Origin: Actimicrobium sp035984655
GTDB taxonomy: Bacteria > Pseudomonadota > Gammaproteobacteria > Burkholderiales > Burkholderiaceae_D
Length of the DNA: 64,000 nt
Direction of reading: 5' to 3'
Assembly (NCBI RefSeq): GCF_035984655.1
Contig: NZ_JAXCHT010000006.1
Coordinates: 99,036-163,035 of the forward strand
The notes below the pieces were generated by a model. That model made no database searches. It was not told where the DNA came from and saw only the letters and a program-made list of their open reading frames with translations. Below, piece after piece: positions 16,768 to 27,780 of this stretch. The stretch's first letter is position 1. The number at the start of each line of letters is the position of its first letter. Both the position numbers and the translations under genes were made by a program.

Positions 16768-17706
16768 ATGACCACATTTGCATTCGTTTTCCCGGGACAG
16801 GGCTCCCAAGCCATTGGCATGCTTAATGGTTTCCTGGACAACCAGATTGTGAAGGATACCGTTGCGGAAGCATCGGATTTACTTGACGTTGATCTGGGCC
16901 AGATGATTGCCGACGGGCCGAAAGAGCTGCTCGATCTGACCACCAATACCCAACCCCTGATGCTCACCGCCGCGGTCGCTTTCTATCGCGCCTGGATAGC
17001 GGCTGGTGGCGCAATGCCTGCCATCGTTGCAGGACACAGTCTGGGCGAATACTCCGCACTGGTCGCCGCCGGCGTGCTGTCGTTTGCCGATGCGGTGCCG
17101 TTGGTGCGGTTCCGTGCGCAGGCTATGCAGCAAGCCGTCCCTGTCGGTCAGGGCGGTATGGCCGCGATTCTTGGATTGTCCGATCCGGATGTGATCGCCG
17201 TCTGCGCCGAGGCTGCGCAGGGTGAAATAGTCGAGGCCGTCAATTTCAATGCGCCCGCGCAAGTGGTTATCGCAGGTACGCGGGCAGCCGTGGAGCGTGC
17301 GTGCGAAGCGGCGAAAGCCAGGGGCGCGAAACGGGCATTGCTATTGTCCGTGTCGGCGCCATTTCATTCTTCCCTGCTCAAGCCGGCCTCCGATCAGCTG
17401 CGTGAATATCTGGCGACAATTGAATTTCAGAACAGTGTCGTTCCATTGATCAATAATGTTGATGTCGCGATCGTGAACGACGCTGCGGCATTCCGCGATG
17501 CGTTGGCGCGGCAGGCCGCAAGTCCTGTTCGCTGGGTTGAGACGATACAAAAAATGGCGACATCGGGCGTCACCCACGTCATTGAATGTGGTCCCGGAAA
17601 AGTTCTTTCCGGGCTGACAAAGCGCATCGATGGCACGCTGATTTCCGACGCGATTGTCGACGAGGGTTCGTTGCAACGTGTGTTGGAATTGCTCAAGGGA
17701 GTGTGA
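16768..17706 (+). CDS. fabD: Malonyl-CoA:ACP transacylase FabD
   Basis: Transfers malonyl from CoA to acyl carrier protein. The N-terminal FVFPGQGSQ oxyanion loop and the active-site GHSLGEYSAL (Ser91) are diagnostic; the partner His is in the APFHSSLL segment. 312 residues. It starts 26 bp after fabH and its stop lies two bases before the fabG start. Confidence 0.97.
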   Translation: MTTFAFVFPGQGSQAIGMLNGFLDNQIVKDTVAEASDLLDVDLGQMIADGPKELLDLTTNTQPLMLTAAVAFYRAWIAAGGAMPAIVAGHSLGEYSALVAAGVLSFADAVPLVRFRAQAMQQAVPVGQGGMAAILGLSDPDVIAVCAEAAQGEIVEAVNFNAPAQVVIAGTRAAVERACEAAKARGAKRALLLSVSAPFHSSLLKPASDQLREYLATIEFQNSVVPLINNVDVAIVNDAAAFRDALARQAASPVRWVETIQKMATSGVTHVIECGPGKVLSGLTKRIDGTLISDAIVDEGSLQRVLELLKGV

Positions 17707-17708
17707 AC

Positions 17709-18458
17709 GTGACTGACCTGAAAGATCAAATAGCCCTGGTAACTGGCGCTTCGCGTGGAATAGGGCGGGCAATTGCTCTGGAACTGGCGCGCCGCGGTGC
17801 TACCGTAATAGGTACCGCAACATCCGCTTCCGGTGCTGCATCGATATCGGATTTCCTTGCCGCTGCGGGCACGTCGAACTGCAAGGGCGTCGTTCTTGAC
17901 GTAAATGACGCGCCCAGCTGTACAGCGCTGGTCGAGGCGATCCAAAAAGAGTTTGGCGGGCTTTCGGTTCTCGTCAATAATGCCGGCATCACGGCTGATC
18001 AGCTGGCCATGCGCATGAAAGACGACGAATGGGATCGGGTCATCGCAACCAACCTGTCAGCGGTCGGCCGCTTGGCAAGAGCGGTCCTGCGCGGGATGAT
18101 CAAGGCCAAGGGCGGGCGCATCATCAACGTTACCTCCGTCGTCGCCTCGTCGGGGAATGCCGGGCAGATGAACTATGCTGCTGCAAAGGCGGGTGTCGAA
18201 GGCATGAGTCGCGCATTGGCGCGTGAAATTGGCAGCCGTAACATCACGGTAAACTGCGTGGCGCCTGGATTCATCGACACCGACATGACCAAAGCCCTCC
18301 CGGAGCAGCAAATCGCGCAGTTGGCGCAGCAGATTCCGCTCGGTCGACTTGGTCAGCCGGAGGACATTGCCGCAGCAGTTGCATTCCTTGCGTCGCCAGC
18401 TGCCGGGTACATTACCGGAATTACGTTGCATGTGAACGGCGGAATGTACATGGGTTAG
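17709..18458 (+). CDS. fabG: 3-oxoacyl-ACP reductase FabG
   Basis: NADPH-dependent ketoreductase of the SDR family. The cofactor motif TGASRGIG is at about residue 13 and the catalytic Ser143, Tyr156, Lys160 are in the expected spacing; the C-terminus ITGITLHVNGGMYM is typical. A long frame opens upstream within fabD, but the GTG at 17709, with a GGGAG site seven bases upstream, gives the expected 249-residue protein. Confidence 0.96.
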   Translation: MTDLKDQIALVTGASRGIGRAIALELARRGATVIGTATSASGAASISDFLAAAGTSNCKGVVLDVNDAPSCTALVEAIQKEFGGLSVLVNNAGITADQLAMRMKDDEWDRVIATNLSAVGRLARAVLRGMIKAKGGRIINVTSVVASSGNAGQMNYAAAKAGVEGMSRALAREIGSRNITVNCVAPGFIDTDMTKALPEQQIAQLAQQIPLGRLGQPEDIAAAVAFLASPAAGYITGITLHVNGGMYMG

Positions 18459-18584
18459 ACCCCTGCAGATCTCCTGCCCGGCCTGTTTTGATCATTCGTC
18501 AGAATGAAAGTTAAAAGTAAATTTTCGTTGCGCAAACCTGATAAAATGCGCGCACTTTCCGTCACCACTCACTGGAGTTAAAAC

Positions 18585-18824
18585 ATGTCCGATATCGAAC
18601 AACGCGTTAAGAAAATCGTCGCTGAGCAATTGGGTGTCGCTGAAGCCGACATCAAGATCGAGTCTTCATTCGTTGACGACCTGGGTGCCGATTCGCTCGA
18701 TACGGTTGAGCTGGTCATGGCTCTCGAAGACGAGTTCGAAATGGAAATTCCTGACGAGCAAGCTGAAAAGATCACGACAGTCCAGCAGGCTATTGACTAC
18801 GCCAAGGCAAACGTCAAAGCCTGA
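18585..18824 (+). CDS. acpP: Acyl carrier protein
   Basis: A 79-residue acidic ACP with the phosphopantetheine attachment site GADSLDTVEL (Ser37). The 126-bp gap from fabG and a TAAAAT hexamer about 40 bp before the start suggest a separate strong promoter, as in E. coli. The ribosome binding site is GGAG, nine bases upstream. Confidence 0.98.
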   Translation: MSDIEQRVKKIVAEQLGVAEADIKIESSFVDDLGADSLDTVELVMALEDEFEMEIPDEQAEKITTVQQAIDYAKANVKA

Positions 18825-18848
18825 ATTGACTGAATTTAGGAGAACTGA

Positions 18849-20090
18849 TTGAGCCGTCAACGTCGTGTCGTCATCACTGGTCTGGGATGTATTTCGCCGG
18901 TGGGAAATACCGTTTCACAGGCATGGAATGCGGTTCTTGAGGGCCGTTCTGGTATAGCGACAATTACCAGATTCGATGCAACGCCTTTCAGCACCCGTTT
19001 CGCCGGGGAAGTCAAAGGCTTCAACGTCGAAGAGTACATGCCGGCCAAGGAAGCGCGCCACATGGACGTGTTCATCCACTACGGCATGGCGGCGGGTATC
19101 CAAGCCATGCAGGATAGCGGCCTCGTGGTTACCGAGGAAAACGCTGATCGTATTGGCGTGATCGTCGGTTCCGGAATCGGTGGCTTGCCACTGATCGAGG
19201 AGACGCATGCGGAGCTAACGAAGCGGGGCCCGCGTCGCATCAGCCCCTTCTTTGTTCCAGCATCGATCATCAACATGATTTCCGGACACCTGTCGATCAA
19301 GTACGGATTGCGTGGACCGAATCTGGCGATCGTGACCGCTTGTACGACCGGATTGCATTGCATTGGTGCTGCCGGACGAATGATCGAATACGGCGATGCT
19401 GACGTGATGATCGCGGGTGGATCGGAAGCCACGATCTCACCGTTGGGGATCGGCGGATTCGCCTCGGCGCGCGCATTATCATCACGCAATGACGATCCTG
19501 CCGCCGCATCCCGTCCCTGGGATCGCGACCGCGACGGTTTCGTTCTCGGCGAGGGTGCAGGCGTCATGGTGCTCGAGGAGTACGAGCATGCCAAGGCGCG
19601 AGGCGCCAAGATATACGCCGAACTGCTTGGTTTCGGCATGAGCGCCGATGCATATCATATGACGGCGCCAATGGAAAATGGCGCAGGTGCCAGTCGCTGC
19701 ATGATCTCCGCGCTAACCAACGCCGGAGTCAATGTCGACGACGTCAACTACGTCAATGCACACGGTACCTCAACGCCGCTGGGCGATGCCGCAGAAACCG
19801 TCGCGATCAAGCGTGCCCTTGGTGAGCACGCATCGAAAGTGGTTGTCAATTCAACCAAGTCGATGACGGGTCATCTCCTCGGCGGCGCGGGTGGCCTGGA
19901 GTCTGTCTTCACCGTCCTCGCAGTGCATCATCAAAAATCACCACCCACCATCAACCTGCAAAATCCCGATCCTGATTGCGATCTGGATTATTGTGCCAAC
20001 GTTGCCCGTGACATGGTTATCGATATTGCCTTGAAAAATTCATTTGGCTTTGGCGGAACCAACGGTTCACTGGTCTTCGGCAAGATTTGA
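18849..20090 (+). CDS. fabF: 3-oxoacyl-ACP synthase II (FabF)
   Basis: Elongating ketosynthase for fatty-acid synthesis. The Cys-His-His triad is present: Cys165 in VTACTTGLHC, His in NAHGTSTPLGD and His in KSMTGHLLGGAGG. The start is TTG at 18849, placed correctly behind an AGGAG site and giving the usual N-terminus SRQRRVVITGLG; no ATG is available near it. 413 residues, 24 bp after acpP. Confidence 0.97.
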   Translation: MSRQRRVVITGLGCISPVGNTVSQAWNAVLEGRSGIATITRFDATPFSTRFAGEVKGFNVEEYMPAKEARHMDVFIHYGMAAGIQAMQDSGLVVTEENADRIGVIVGSGIGGLPLIEETHAELTKRGPRRISPFFVPASIINMISGHLSIKYGLRGPNLAIVTACTTGLHCIGAAGRMIEYGDADVMIAGGSEATISPLGIGGFASARALSSRNDDPAAASRPWDRDRDGFVLGEGAGVMVLEEYEHAKARGAKIYAELLGFGMSADAYHMTAPMENGAGASRCMISALTNAGVNVDDVNYVNAHGTSTPLGDAAETVAIKRALGEHASKVVVNSTKSMTGHLLGGAGGLESVFTVLAVHHQKSPPTINLQNPDPDCDLDYCANVARDMVIDIALKNSFGFGGTNGSLVFGKI

Positions 20091-20099
20091 GCGGGTCAC

Positions 20100-20137
20100 G
20101 CCGGCCCTTGACGCGTTGAGGGCCGGCTCTCTTTCTT
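20100..20137 (+). terminator. Terminator after fabF
   Basis: Perfect 9-bp stem GCCGGCCCT / AGGGCCGGC with a 10-base loop at 20100-20127, followed by TCTCTTTCTT. It lies nine bases past the fabF stop and closes the fatty-acid operon. Confidence 0.78.
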
Positions 20138-20149
20138 CCATCAAGCGAC

Positions 20150-20725
20150 ATGTCGATCGCAGTTTCAGTAGTGGTCAGGCGTTCAGGAACTCTCGGGGTT
20201 CTGTGCCTTGTCATGGCAGTGGTCGCAGCAATTGTGACGGGACTGCTTGCGAGCGGATTGTTGTGCCAGCAAAATACGTGGGCACGGTTGCTTGGCGCAG
20301 CCTTCTCGGTGGCCGCCAGCGTTGCGCTTGGAATGAAAGTAGCCAAGAAAAATGCAACATACTGGATTGATATCTCCGGTTTGGGGCAGATCAGGCTATC
20401 CTCGTCGGACACTGGAAGGCGCTCTGAAGTCTTGCTGGCAGCTGATGCTGAGAATTGCCTGGAAATTGCATCAGGGTCGCTGATAACGCCGTCGCTGCTT
20501 TTCCTCAGGCTGAAAAATAAAACGGGGCTGATTCACACCCTGCTGATTTTTCCAGATTCGGTGTCGCAGCAAGGCTTCCGATGTCTGCTGGTTGCTTGCC
20601 GCTGGATTGCCGCGCAAAATACCCGCCAAACCAGAGAAATTGTGGGGGAATACGCCTCCACCAATGAACTAAGTACGTTACAGCCAGTCAACACTTTGGT
20701 CCGCGTGCGTGTTGAAAAAAAGTAA
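20150..20725 (+). CDS. YgfX-like membrane protein (uncharacterised)
   Basis: 191 residues with two closely spaced hydrophobic segments (about 14-38 and 46-62), then a soluble C-terminal part rich in beta-strand pattern. The layout, with two N-terminal membrane spans, resembles YgfX/CptA proteins. It lies just upstream of rpoE. Assignment is by architecture and position only. Confidence 0.6.
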   Translation: MSIAVSVVVRRSGTLGVLCLVMAVVAAIVTGLLASGLLCQQNTWARLLGAAFSVAASVALGMKVAKKNATYWIDISGLGQIRLSSSDTGRRSEVLLAADAENCLEIASGSLITPSLLFLRLKNKTGLIHTLLIFPDSVSQQGFRCLLVACRWIAAQNTRQTREIVGEYASTNELSTLQPVNTLVRVRVEKK

Positions 20726-20736
20726 GGGAATGGGGA

Positions 20737-21339
20737 TTGACGACAGAACGCGATATTGATCAGCTGCTTGTCGAACGCGTCCAGCGCGGTGACAAAAAAG
20801 CGTTCGAGCTATTGGTGATCAAATACCAGCGCAAGTTAATGCGGTTAGTGTCGCGGCTTGTTCGCGACCAGGCCGAGGCTGAAGATGTTGTACAAGAAGC
20901 TTTTATCAAGGCATACCGCGCATTGCCGCAGTTTCGCGGCGACTCGGCGTTCTATACTTGGTTATATCGCATTGGCATCAATACCGCGAAGAATTTCCTG
21001 GTAACGCAGGGAAGGCGTGCTCCGACCTCCACTGATGCAGATGCTGAAGAAGCAGAAACTTTTGATGACGCTGACCACCTAAGAGATATTAATACACCGG
21101 AATCAATGCTGGCGACGAAGCAGATTGCTGAAACGGTCAACGTCGCAATGAACGCCTTGCCTGAAGAGTTGCGTACGGCAATAACGTTGCGGGAAATCGA
21201 AGGATTAAGTTACGACGAAATCGCAGACGCCATGGCATGTCCGATTGGCACAGTGCGGAGTCGGATATTCAGGGCACGTGAGGCAATAGCCGAGAAGTTG
21301 CGACCCTTGTTGGGGACGGCAATCGATAAGCGCTGGTAA
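20737..21339 (+). CDS. rpoE: RNA polymerase sigma-E factor RpoE
   Basis: ECF sigma factor for the extracytoplasmic stress response. Region 2 (FELLVIKYQRKLMRLVSRLVRDQAEAEDVVQEAFIKAYR) and region 4 (LPEELRTAITLREIEGLSYDEIADAM) are complete. 200 residues. The start appears to be TTG at 20737 behind an AAGGGAA/GGGG site; the first in-frame ATG would remove region 2.1. Followed by rseA and rseB, which confirms sigma-E rather than another ECF factor. Confidence 0.95.
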   Translation: MTTERDIDQLLVERVQRGDKKAFELLVIKYQRKLMRLVSRLVRDQAEAEDVVQEAFIKAYRALPQFRGDSAFYTWLYRIGINTAKNFLVTQGRRAPTSTDADAEEAETFDDADHLRDINTPESMLATKQIAETVNVAMNALPEELRTAITLREIEGLSYDEIADAMACPIGTVRSRIFRAREAIAEKLRPLLGTAIDKRW

Positions 21340-21391
21340 TGCTGTAATTTATTTGGGGCAAAGCAAGTTGGATGGTCACCGTGAGGCAAGT

Positions 21392-22021
21392 ATGAATACG
21401 AATGAAATGACAAATCAAGAAATCTCTGCTTTTGCAGATGGAGAACTTGCCCCGGATCGATTTGATGCGATTTCCAAAGCTTTGCGACAACACGACGCGC
21501 AGGCCGCCTGGAATGTCTATAACCACATCGGTGACATACTTCGCTCGAACGACATGGCGACAACTGGCCTGAGTGATGGGTTTGGCGCCCGTATGGCCGC
21601 CCGCCTTGATCTCGAGCCCGCCTTCATCGCACCGCAGACGTTGGCGTCCGCCGCGTCGCATCGCCTGTCGGCGAGCGCGGCGATACGCAGTATTGTTGCG
21701 CATCGTAAATCATTCATTCCTGCGATGGCGGCCGTTGCGGCAGTAGCGTATTTCGGTATCCCGCAATTGCTGTCGGGCACAGGCGATGCCGGCAGCGAGC
21801 GCGTTGTGGAAGCGGGCGCGGATGCAAACGGCGCCATTCGCGTAAATTCGAATATCATTGTTGCGCAGAATTCGGACGCGGCGGCGCCATCCGGCGTTAC
21901 TGTGTTGCGCGACCCCCGCATTGATGAGTATTTGCTCGCGCATCAGCAATTTTCGCCGTCCGTTTACAGTTCCGCAAAATTTGCCCGTTCAGCCACATTT
22001 GCAAGCGATTCCAATAAATGA
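21392..22021 (+). CDS. rseA: Anti-sigma-E factor RseA (MucA)
   Basis: A 209-residue single-pass protein. The N-terminal cytoplasmic domain (ISAFADGELAPDRFDAISKAL, ...WNVYNHIGDILRS) matches RseA, which binds sigma-E; a hydrophobic segment at about 110-127 (FIPAMAAVAAVAYFGIPQLL) is the membrane span. The frame extends to 21353, but the ATG at 21392 follows a GAGG site and gives the family N-terminus. Its stop overlaps the rseB start by four bases. Confidence 0.92.
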   Translation: MNTNEMTNQEISAFADGELAPDRFDAISKALRQHDAQAAWNVYNHIGDILRSNDMATTGLSDGFGARMAARLDLEPAFIAPQTLASAASHRLSASAAIRSIVAHRKSFIPAMAAVAAVAYFGIPQLLSGTGDAGSERVVEAGADANGAIRVNSNIIVAQNSDAAAPSGVTVLRDPRIDEYLLAHQQFSPSVYSSAKFARSATFASDSNK

Positions 22022-23043
22022 CATTTATGCGGCAAACACTAGCCTCTCTCAAGTTTGTCGTAGTCTTATCGAGTTTGATCTCTTATTCAGCGTTGGCTGA
22101 GGGCGTTGATTCTCAGGACGAAAACCGGGATGCGCAAAATTGGCTGCGTCGGATTCAGGTCGCCGCGCAAAAAGTGAATTACTGGGGGACGTTCGTTTAT
22201 CAACAGGCGAATCAGGTCCGTACTTCGCGCATTACGCATATCCATGATGGCAAGAACGAAATGGAGAAGCTGGAGATACTGGATGGCAAGCCGCGCGAGT
22301 ACATTCGGAATAACGACGAAGTAGTTTGTTATGTTCCTGAGATACATACGTTATTTATCGAAAAAAGACCGGCGCCAGAGGTCTTTCCCGCGATTCTTGC
22401 GACCAATCCAGCGGACGTAACGCTCCATTACACTGTCAAGCGCGGTGAATCGGGACGCGTTGCAGGGTACGACACGCAGGCCTTGTTGCTGGAGCCGAAA
22501 GATAATCTTCGGTACGGATATAAACTATGGGCCGAAAAGGCAACCGGCCTGCTGCTGCGTGCGCAAACGCTCAATGACAAGCAGGAGGTCATTGAGCAAA
22601 TCGCGTTCACTCAATTGGAAATTGGCAATATCAATCGAAGCCGGGTCAAGCCAAGCTTCACCAATACTGCCGGGTGGCACACCGAGAACAGCGTGATGAG
22701 CCCGGTCACAGTGCAATCCTGGACGGTCAAAAGCATACCTGCCGGATTCAAGAAAATCCGGGAAATGAAACGGTTGATTTCGGATAGCGCGCCCCAGGGT
22801 GAATCCAATGGCTCGGCACCAGTGCAACGGGAGCTGATTCAGCTGGTTTTTTCCGACGGCCTTGCGGCAATCTCGGTCTTCATCGAGCCGGGATCGCGCA
22901 GCCGAACCGAGGGCTCCATGCAGCAGGGGGCGGTTAATATTACCGGCAAACGGCAGGGAGATTTTTGGCTTACCATTGTCGGCGAAGTACCTGAAGCTGC
23001 AATCAAGCAAGTTGCCAATTCCATTGAATTCAAACCAAAGTAA
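22018..23043 (+). CDS. rseB: Sigma-E regulatory protein RseB (MucB)
   Basis: Periplasmic lipid/LPS sensor that protects RseA from proteolysis. Signal peptide at about 1-27 ending SALA. The MucB/RseB N-terminal domain is recognisable (NYWGTFVYQQANQVRTSRITHI) and a C-terminal domain follows after about residue 220. 341 residues. Coupled to rseA by ATGA overlap and followed by a DegP-type protease, the usual order. Confidence 0.94.
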   Translation: MTFMRQTLASLKFVVVLSSLISYSALAEGVDSQDENRDAQNWLRRIQVAAQKVNYWGTFVYQQANQVRTSRITHIHDGKNEMEKLEILDGKPREYIRNNDEVVCYVPEIHTLFIEKRPAPEVFPAILATNPADVTLHYTVKRGESGRVAGYDTQALLLEPKDNLRYGYKLWAEKATGLLLRAQTLNDKQEVIEQIAFTQLEIGNINRSRVKPSFTNTAGWHTENSVMSPVTVQSWTVKSIPAGFKKIREMKRLISDSAPQGESNGSAPVQRELIQLVFSDGLAAISVFIEPGSRSRTEGSMQQGAVNITGKRQGDFWLTIVGEVPEAAIKQVANSIEFKPK

Positions 23044-23050
23044 CGATGCC

Positions 23051-24544
23051 ATGAACTCACGTACCCACATATTGAATAAAACTTTAAGTGTCATGTTGAG
23101 CGTTGCCGCGATCATTGCCATACCTGTCGCGACGAGTTTCCCTTCGACGGCGAGCGCGGCCTCTGTTGCCGGATTGCCTGACTTTACTGATCTGGTCGAA
23201 AAGACCGGGCCGGCAGTGGTCAATATTCGCACCACGGAAAAAGCCAAGTTTGCCCAGGGCGCGCCCGGCGCCGGTGCCGACGATGAGGAAATGCAGGAGT
23301 TTTTCAAGCGGTTCTTTGGCGTGCCGGTCCCACCGCGTCAGCAGCAGCCGGAACGTCCGTCCCGGCCAAAGCGACCGGGAACACCGCCGGCTGAAGAAGA
23401 GGTACCGCGCGGCGTCGGTTCAGGTTTCATCATTTCGGCCGATGGCTACGTCATGACAAATGCGCATGTTGTCGATGGCGCCGACGAAGTCTACGTAACG
23501 CTTACCGACAAGCGCGAATTCAAGGCGAAAATCATCGGTGCCGACAAACGTACCGATGTTGCGCTCGTGAAGATCGAAGGCGCCAATCTGCCGAGACTTG
23601 CGCTTGGGGATTCGGACAAGATCCGGGTCGGCGAATGGGTCATTGCGATTGGCTCACCGTTCGGACTGGACAATACCGTCACGGCCGGAATTATTTCCGC
23701 AAAGGCCCGTGATACCGGTGACTATCTGCCGCTGATTCAAACCGATGTTGCCGTCAATCCGGGTAATTCGGGTGGTCCGTTGATCAACATGCGGGGCGAG
23801 GTGGTCGGTATAAACTCACAGATTTACAGTCGTTCGGGTGGCTACATGGGGATTTCCTTTGCCGTTCCCATCGATGAAGCGATGCGCGTTTCCGACCAGC
23901 TGAAGCAAGCTGGCAAAGTGACGCGCGGCCGTATTGGCGTGCAAATCGGCGAGCTGACGAAGGAAGTTGCGGAGTCGCTTGGACTGTCCAAGGCGCAAGG
24001 TGCGCTGGTGCAACGTGTCGAGGCCGGCGGTCCTGCTGAGAAGGCTGGCGTTGAGGCCGGCGATATCATCCTGAAATTCAATGGCATCCTGATCGAGCGC
24101 TCAAGCGATCTGCCCCGCCTGGTGGGCAACACCAAGCCGGGTGCGCGCGCTGTCCTGACAGTGTGGCGCAAGGGAGCCAATCGGGACCTGAATGTGACCG
24201 TGGCAGAAATGGAGCAGGAAAAAGTGGCCAAGCGCGACGACAAGAAATCAAAAGCGGAGCAAACGGCCAACGCATTGGGGCTGGTTGCGAGCGATCTTAC
24301 CGATGCGCAAAAAAAGGAATTGAAGATTGATGGCGGCGTCGTCGTCGATGCGGCAGAAGGTGCGTCAGCAAGGGCCGGATTGCGCGCCGGTGATGTCGTA
24401 CTTCGATTGAATAATACGGACGTAAAAGACGCGAAGCAGTTCGCGGCACTGGTTGCCAAGCTTGATGCAAAAAAAGTCGCGGTCATCCTGGTGCGCCGTG
24501 GCGACGCATCCCAATTCGTGCCGATTCGGCCACTGGCGCAATAG
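23051..24544 (+). CDS. Periplasmic serine protease DegP/MucD family (Do)
   Basis: Trypsin-like HtrA protease/chaperone of the sigma-E regulon. Signal peptide at about 1-37 (cleavage after ASA). Catalytic triad His139 (TNAHVVD), Asp169 (KRTDVALVK), Ser240 (NPGNSGGPL), then two PDZ domains (about 285-375 and 400-490). The 497-residue size fits DegP/MucD. The frame runs back into rseB, but the ATG at 23051, seven bases past the rseB stop, begins a proper signal peptide. Position after rseB suggests the name mucD. Confidence 0.95.
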   Translation: MNSRTHILNKTLSVMLSVAAIIAIPVATSFPSTASAASVAGLPDFTDLVEKTGPAVVNIRTTEKAKFAQGAPGAGADDEEMQEFFKRFFGVPVPPRQQQPERPSRPKRPGTPPAEEEVPRGVGSGFIISADGYVMTNAHVVDGADEVYVTLTDKREFKAKIIGADKRTDVALVKIEGANLPRLALGDSDKIRVGEWVIAIGSPFGLDNTVTAGIISAKARDTGDYLPLIQTDVAVNPGNSGGPLINMRGEVVGINSQIYSRSGGYMGISFAVPIDEAMRVSDQLKQAGKVTRGRIGVQIGELTKEVAESLGLSKAQGALVQRVEAGGPAEKAGVEAGDIILKFNGILIERSSDLPRLVGNTKPGARAVLTVWRKGANRDLNVTVAEMEQEKVAKRDDKKSKAEQTANALGLVASDLTDAQKKELKIDGGVVVDAAEGASARAGLRAGDVVLRLNNTDVKDAKQFAALVAKLDAKKVAVILVRRGDASQFVPIRPLAQ

Positions 24545-24562
24545 TCGAATGATTGTCAAAAG

Positions 24563-24593
24563 AAGCTGCTGCCTTGAGGGTCGCAGCTTTTTT
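24563..24593 (+). terminator. Terminator after the degP/mucD gene
   Basis: AAGCTGC (24563-24569) and GCAGCTT (24583-24589) flank a 13-base loop, followed by TTTT. It lies 18 bp past the stop and ends the rpoE operon; it also shows that the next gene must start downstream of it. Confidence 0.85.
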
Positions 24594-24612
24594 CACGGGT
24601 GGTGCTCCTGAA

Positions 24613-24873
24613 GTGATTAACTTGACCTTATATTCACGCAGTTACTGTCACCTGTGCGACGACATGTCTGCCGCCCTGAACGCGTTTCAGTCATTGCGGA
24701 GTTTTCAGGTCAACGTGGTTGATGTGGATGCCGACGCATTGCTGGTGGCGCGATACGATGAGTTGGTACCGGTGCTCATCGGGCACGATGCAAATGGCGC
24801 GGAGATCGAACTGTGCCATTATTTTCTTTCAGGTGATGCCGTACGCGATTTTCTGCTTGCTCAGCCGGCTTAA
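24613..24873 (+). CDS. Glutaredoxin-like thioredoxin-fold protein (DUF836 type)
   Basis: A short thioredoxin-fold protein: INLTLYSRSYCHLCDDM with CHLC as active site (Cys12, Cys15), then VDVDADALLVARYDELVPVLI, which includes the cis-proline region. Such proteins lie next to lepA in many betaproteobacteria. The open frame begins at TTG 24553, but that overlaps the preceding terminator, so the GTG at 24613 is preferred (86 residues). No function can be assigned beyond thiol-disulfide chemistry. Confidence 0.75.
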   Translation: MINLTLYSRSYCHLCDDMSAALNAFQSLRSFQVNVVDVDADALLVARYDELVPVLIGHDANGAEIELCHYFLSGDAVRDFLLAQPA

Positions 24874-24991
24874 TACGGTTTTCCAGGGCGCAATGCTTTG
24901 TGGTCCGCATGCGAATCGCCTAGCTGCTTGATTTCACGGGCTTTCCCCTCTGGAATCCGGTAAAATGCGCAGCTGAACAACCTCCTGAAAC

Positions 24992-25037
24992 AAGGCGCTC
25001 GCCTGAGGAATTGATCCTCGTCCGGAGCGCCTTTTTT
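24992..25037 (+). terminator. Terminator-like hairpin immediately upstream of lepA
   Basis: AAGGCGCTC (24992-25000) pairs perfectly with GAGCGCCTT (25025-25033); an inner GAGGA/TCCTC stem extends it, and six T follow. It ends 19 bp before the lepA ATG. It could end the thioredoxin-fold gene's transcript, but a TAAAAT -10-like box at 24961-24966 lies between that gene and the hairpin, so it could also act as a leader attenuator. Confidence 0.8.
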
Positions 25038-25056
25038 GTAATCGTGTTTTGAGTTA

Positions 25057-26846
<1,790 letters not shown>

Positions 26847-26850
<4 letters not shown>

Positions 26851-27758
26851 ACCTGCAAGTCATTCTTGGCAACTTCGCGTTGATTCTGTTCGTATTGACT
26901 GTGCTATCCGGTGTGATCTGGTTTCTGGATGTGTTTTATCTGGCCCGCCAGCGTCGTGCCCGGGCCGACTCGGCGCTGGCGGAATTTGATGCCCGCAACG
27001 GCAAATTGCAGGCCGAGGGCATCAAGCTGGAAGCCTCCGGCCGGCAGGCACTGGAAGCGGATCTGTTGCGGCAGCCTACCTGGATCGAATATTCCGGTAG
27101 TTTCTTTCCGGTAATTGCTCTGGTGTTCTTCTTGCGCTCCTTTTTATACGAGCCGTTCAAGATTCCCTCGCCATCCATGGTCCCGACCTTGCAGGTGGGC
27201 GATCTGATCCTGGTGAATAAATTCACTTATGGCATCCGGCTTCCATTGCTCAACAAGAAGATCATCGAAGTGAACAATCCACAACGTGGCGATGTGATGG
27301 TGTTCAAATACCCCAAGGATATGTCGCTCGACTACATCAAGCGCGTGGTGGGCGTGCCGGGGGATAAGATTGTCTACAGGAATAAACGGCTGTCGATCAA
27401 TGGCACACCCGTCTCGTACACGGGCTTGCCGGACTATCTGGACGAGGAGCGCCTGACCTACTCCAAGCAGTACCTTGAAAACCTTACCGGTGTCGAGCAC
27501 AAGATCTTGAACAATCCGCAGGCAGGCGATGAACTCAACAACGTCGACCAGTTCCCGATGCGCGAGGCGTGCAGCTATAACTCCGAGGGTTTTGCCTGCA
27601 CGGTCCCCGCTGGACATTACTTCATGATGGGGGATAATCGGGACAACAGTGCCGACAGCCGATATTGGGGCTTTGTTCCCGATCAAAATATTGTCGGAAA
27701 AGCATTTTACGTGTGGATGAATCTGGGCAATCTCAAGCGTATTGGCAGTTTCAAATAA
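26847..27758 (+). CDS. lepB: Signal peptidase I
   Basis: Cleaves Sec and Tat signal peptides at the periplasmic face of the inner membrane. Two N-terminal membrane segments (about 5-30 and 86-100), catalytic Ser110 in SPSMVPTL, Lys165 in YIKRVVGVPGDK, and the GDNRDNSADSRYWG box E. 303 residues, similar to E. coli LepB (324). Confidence 0.97.
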
Positions 27759-27780
27759 ATCGGCGTACAAGGAGCAACAC

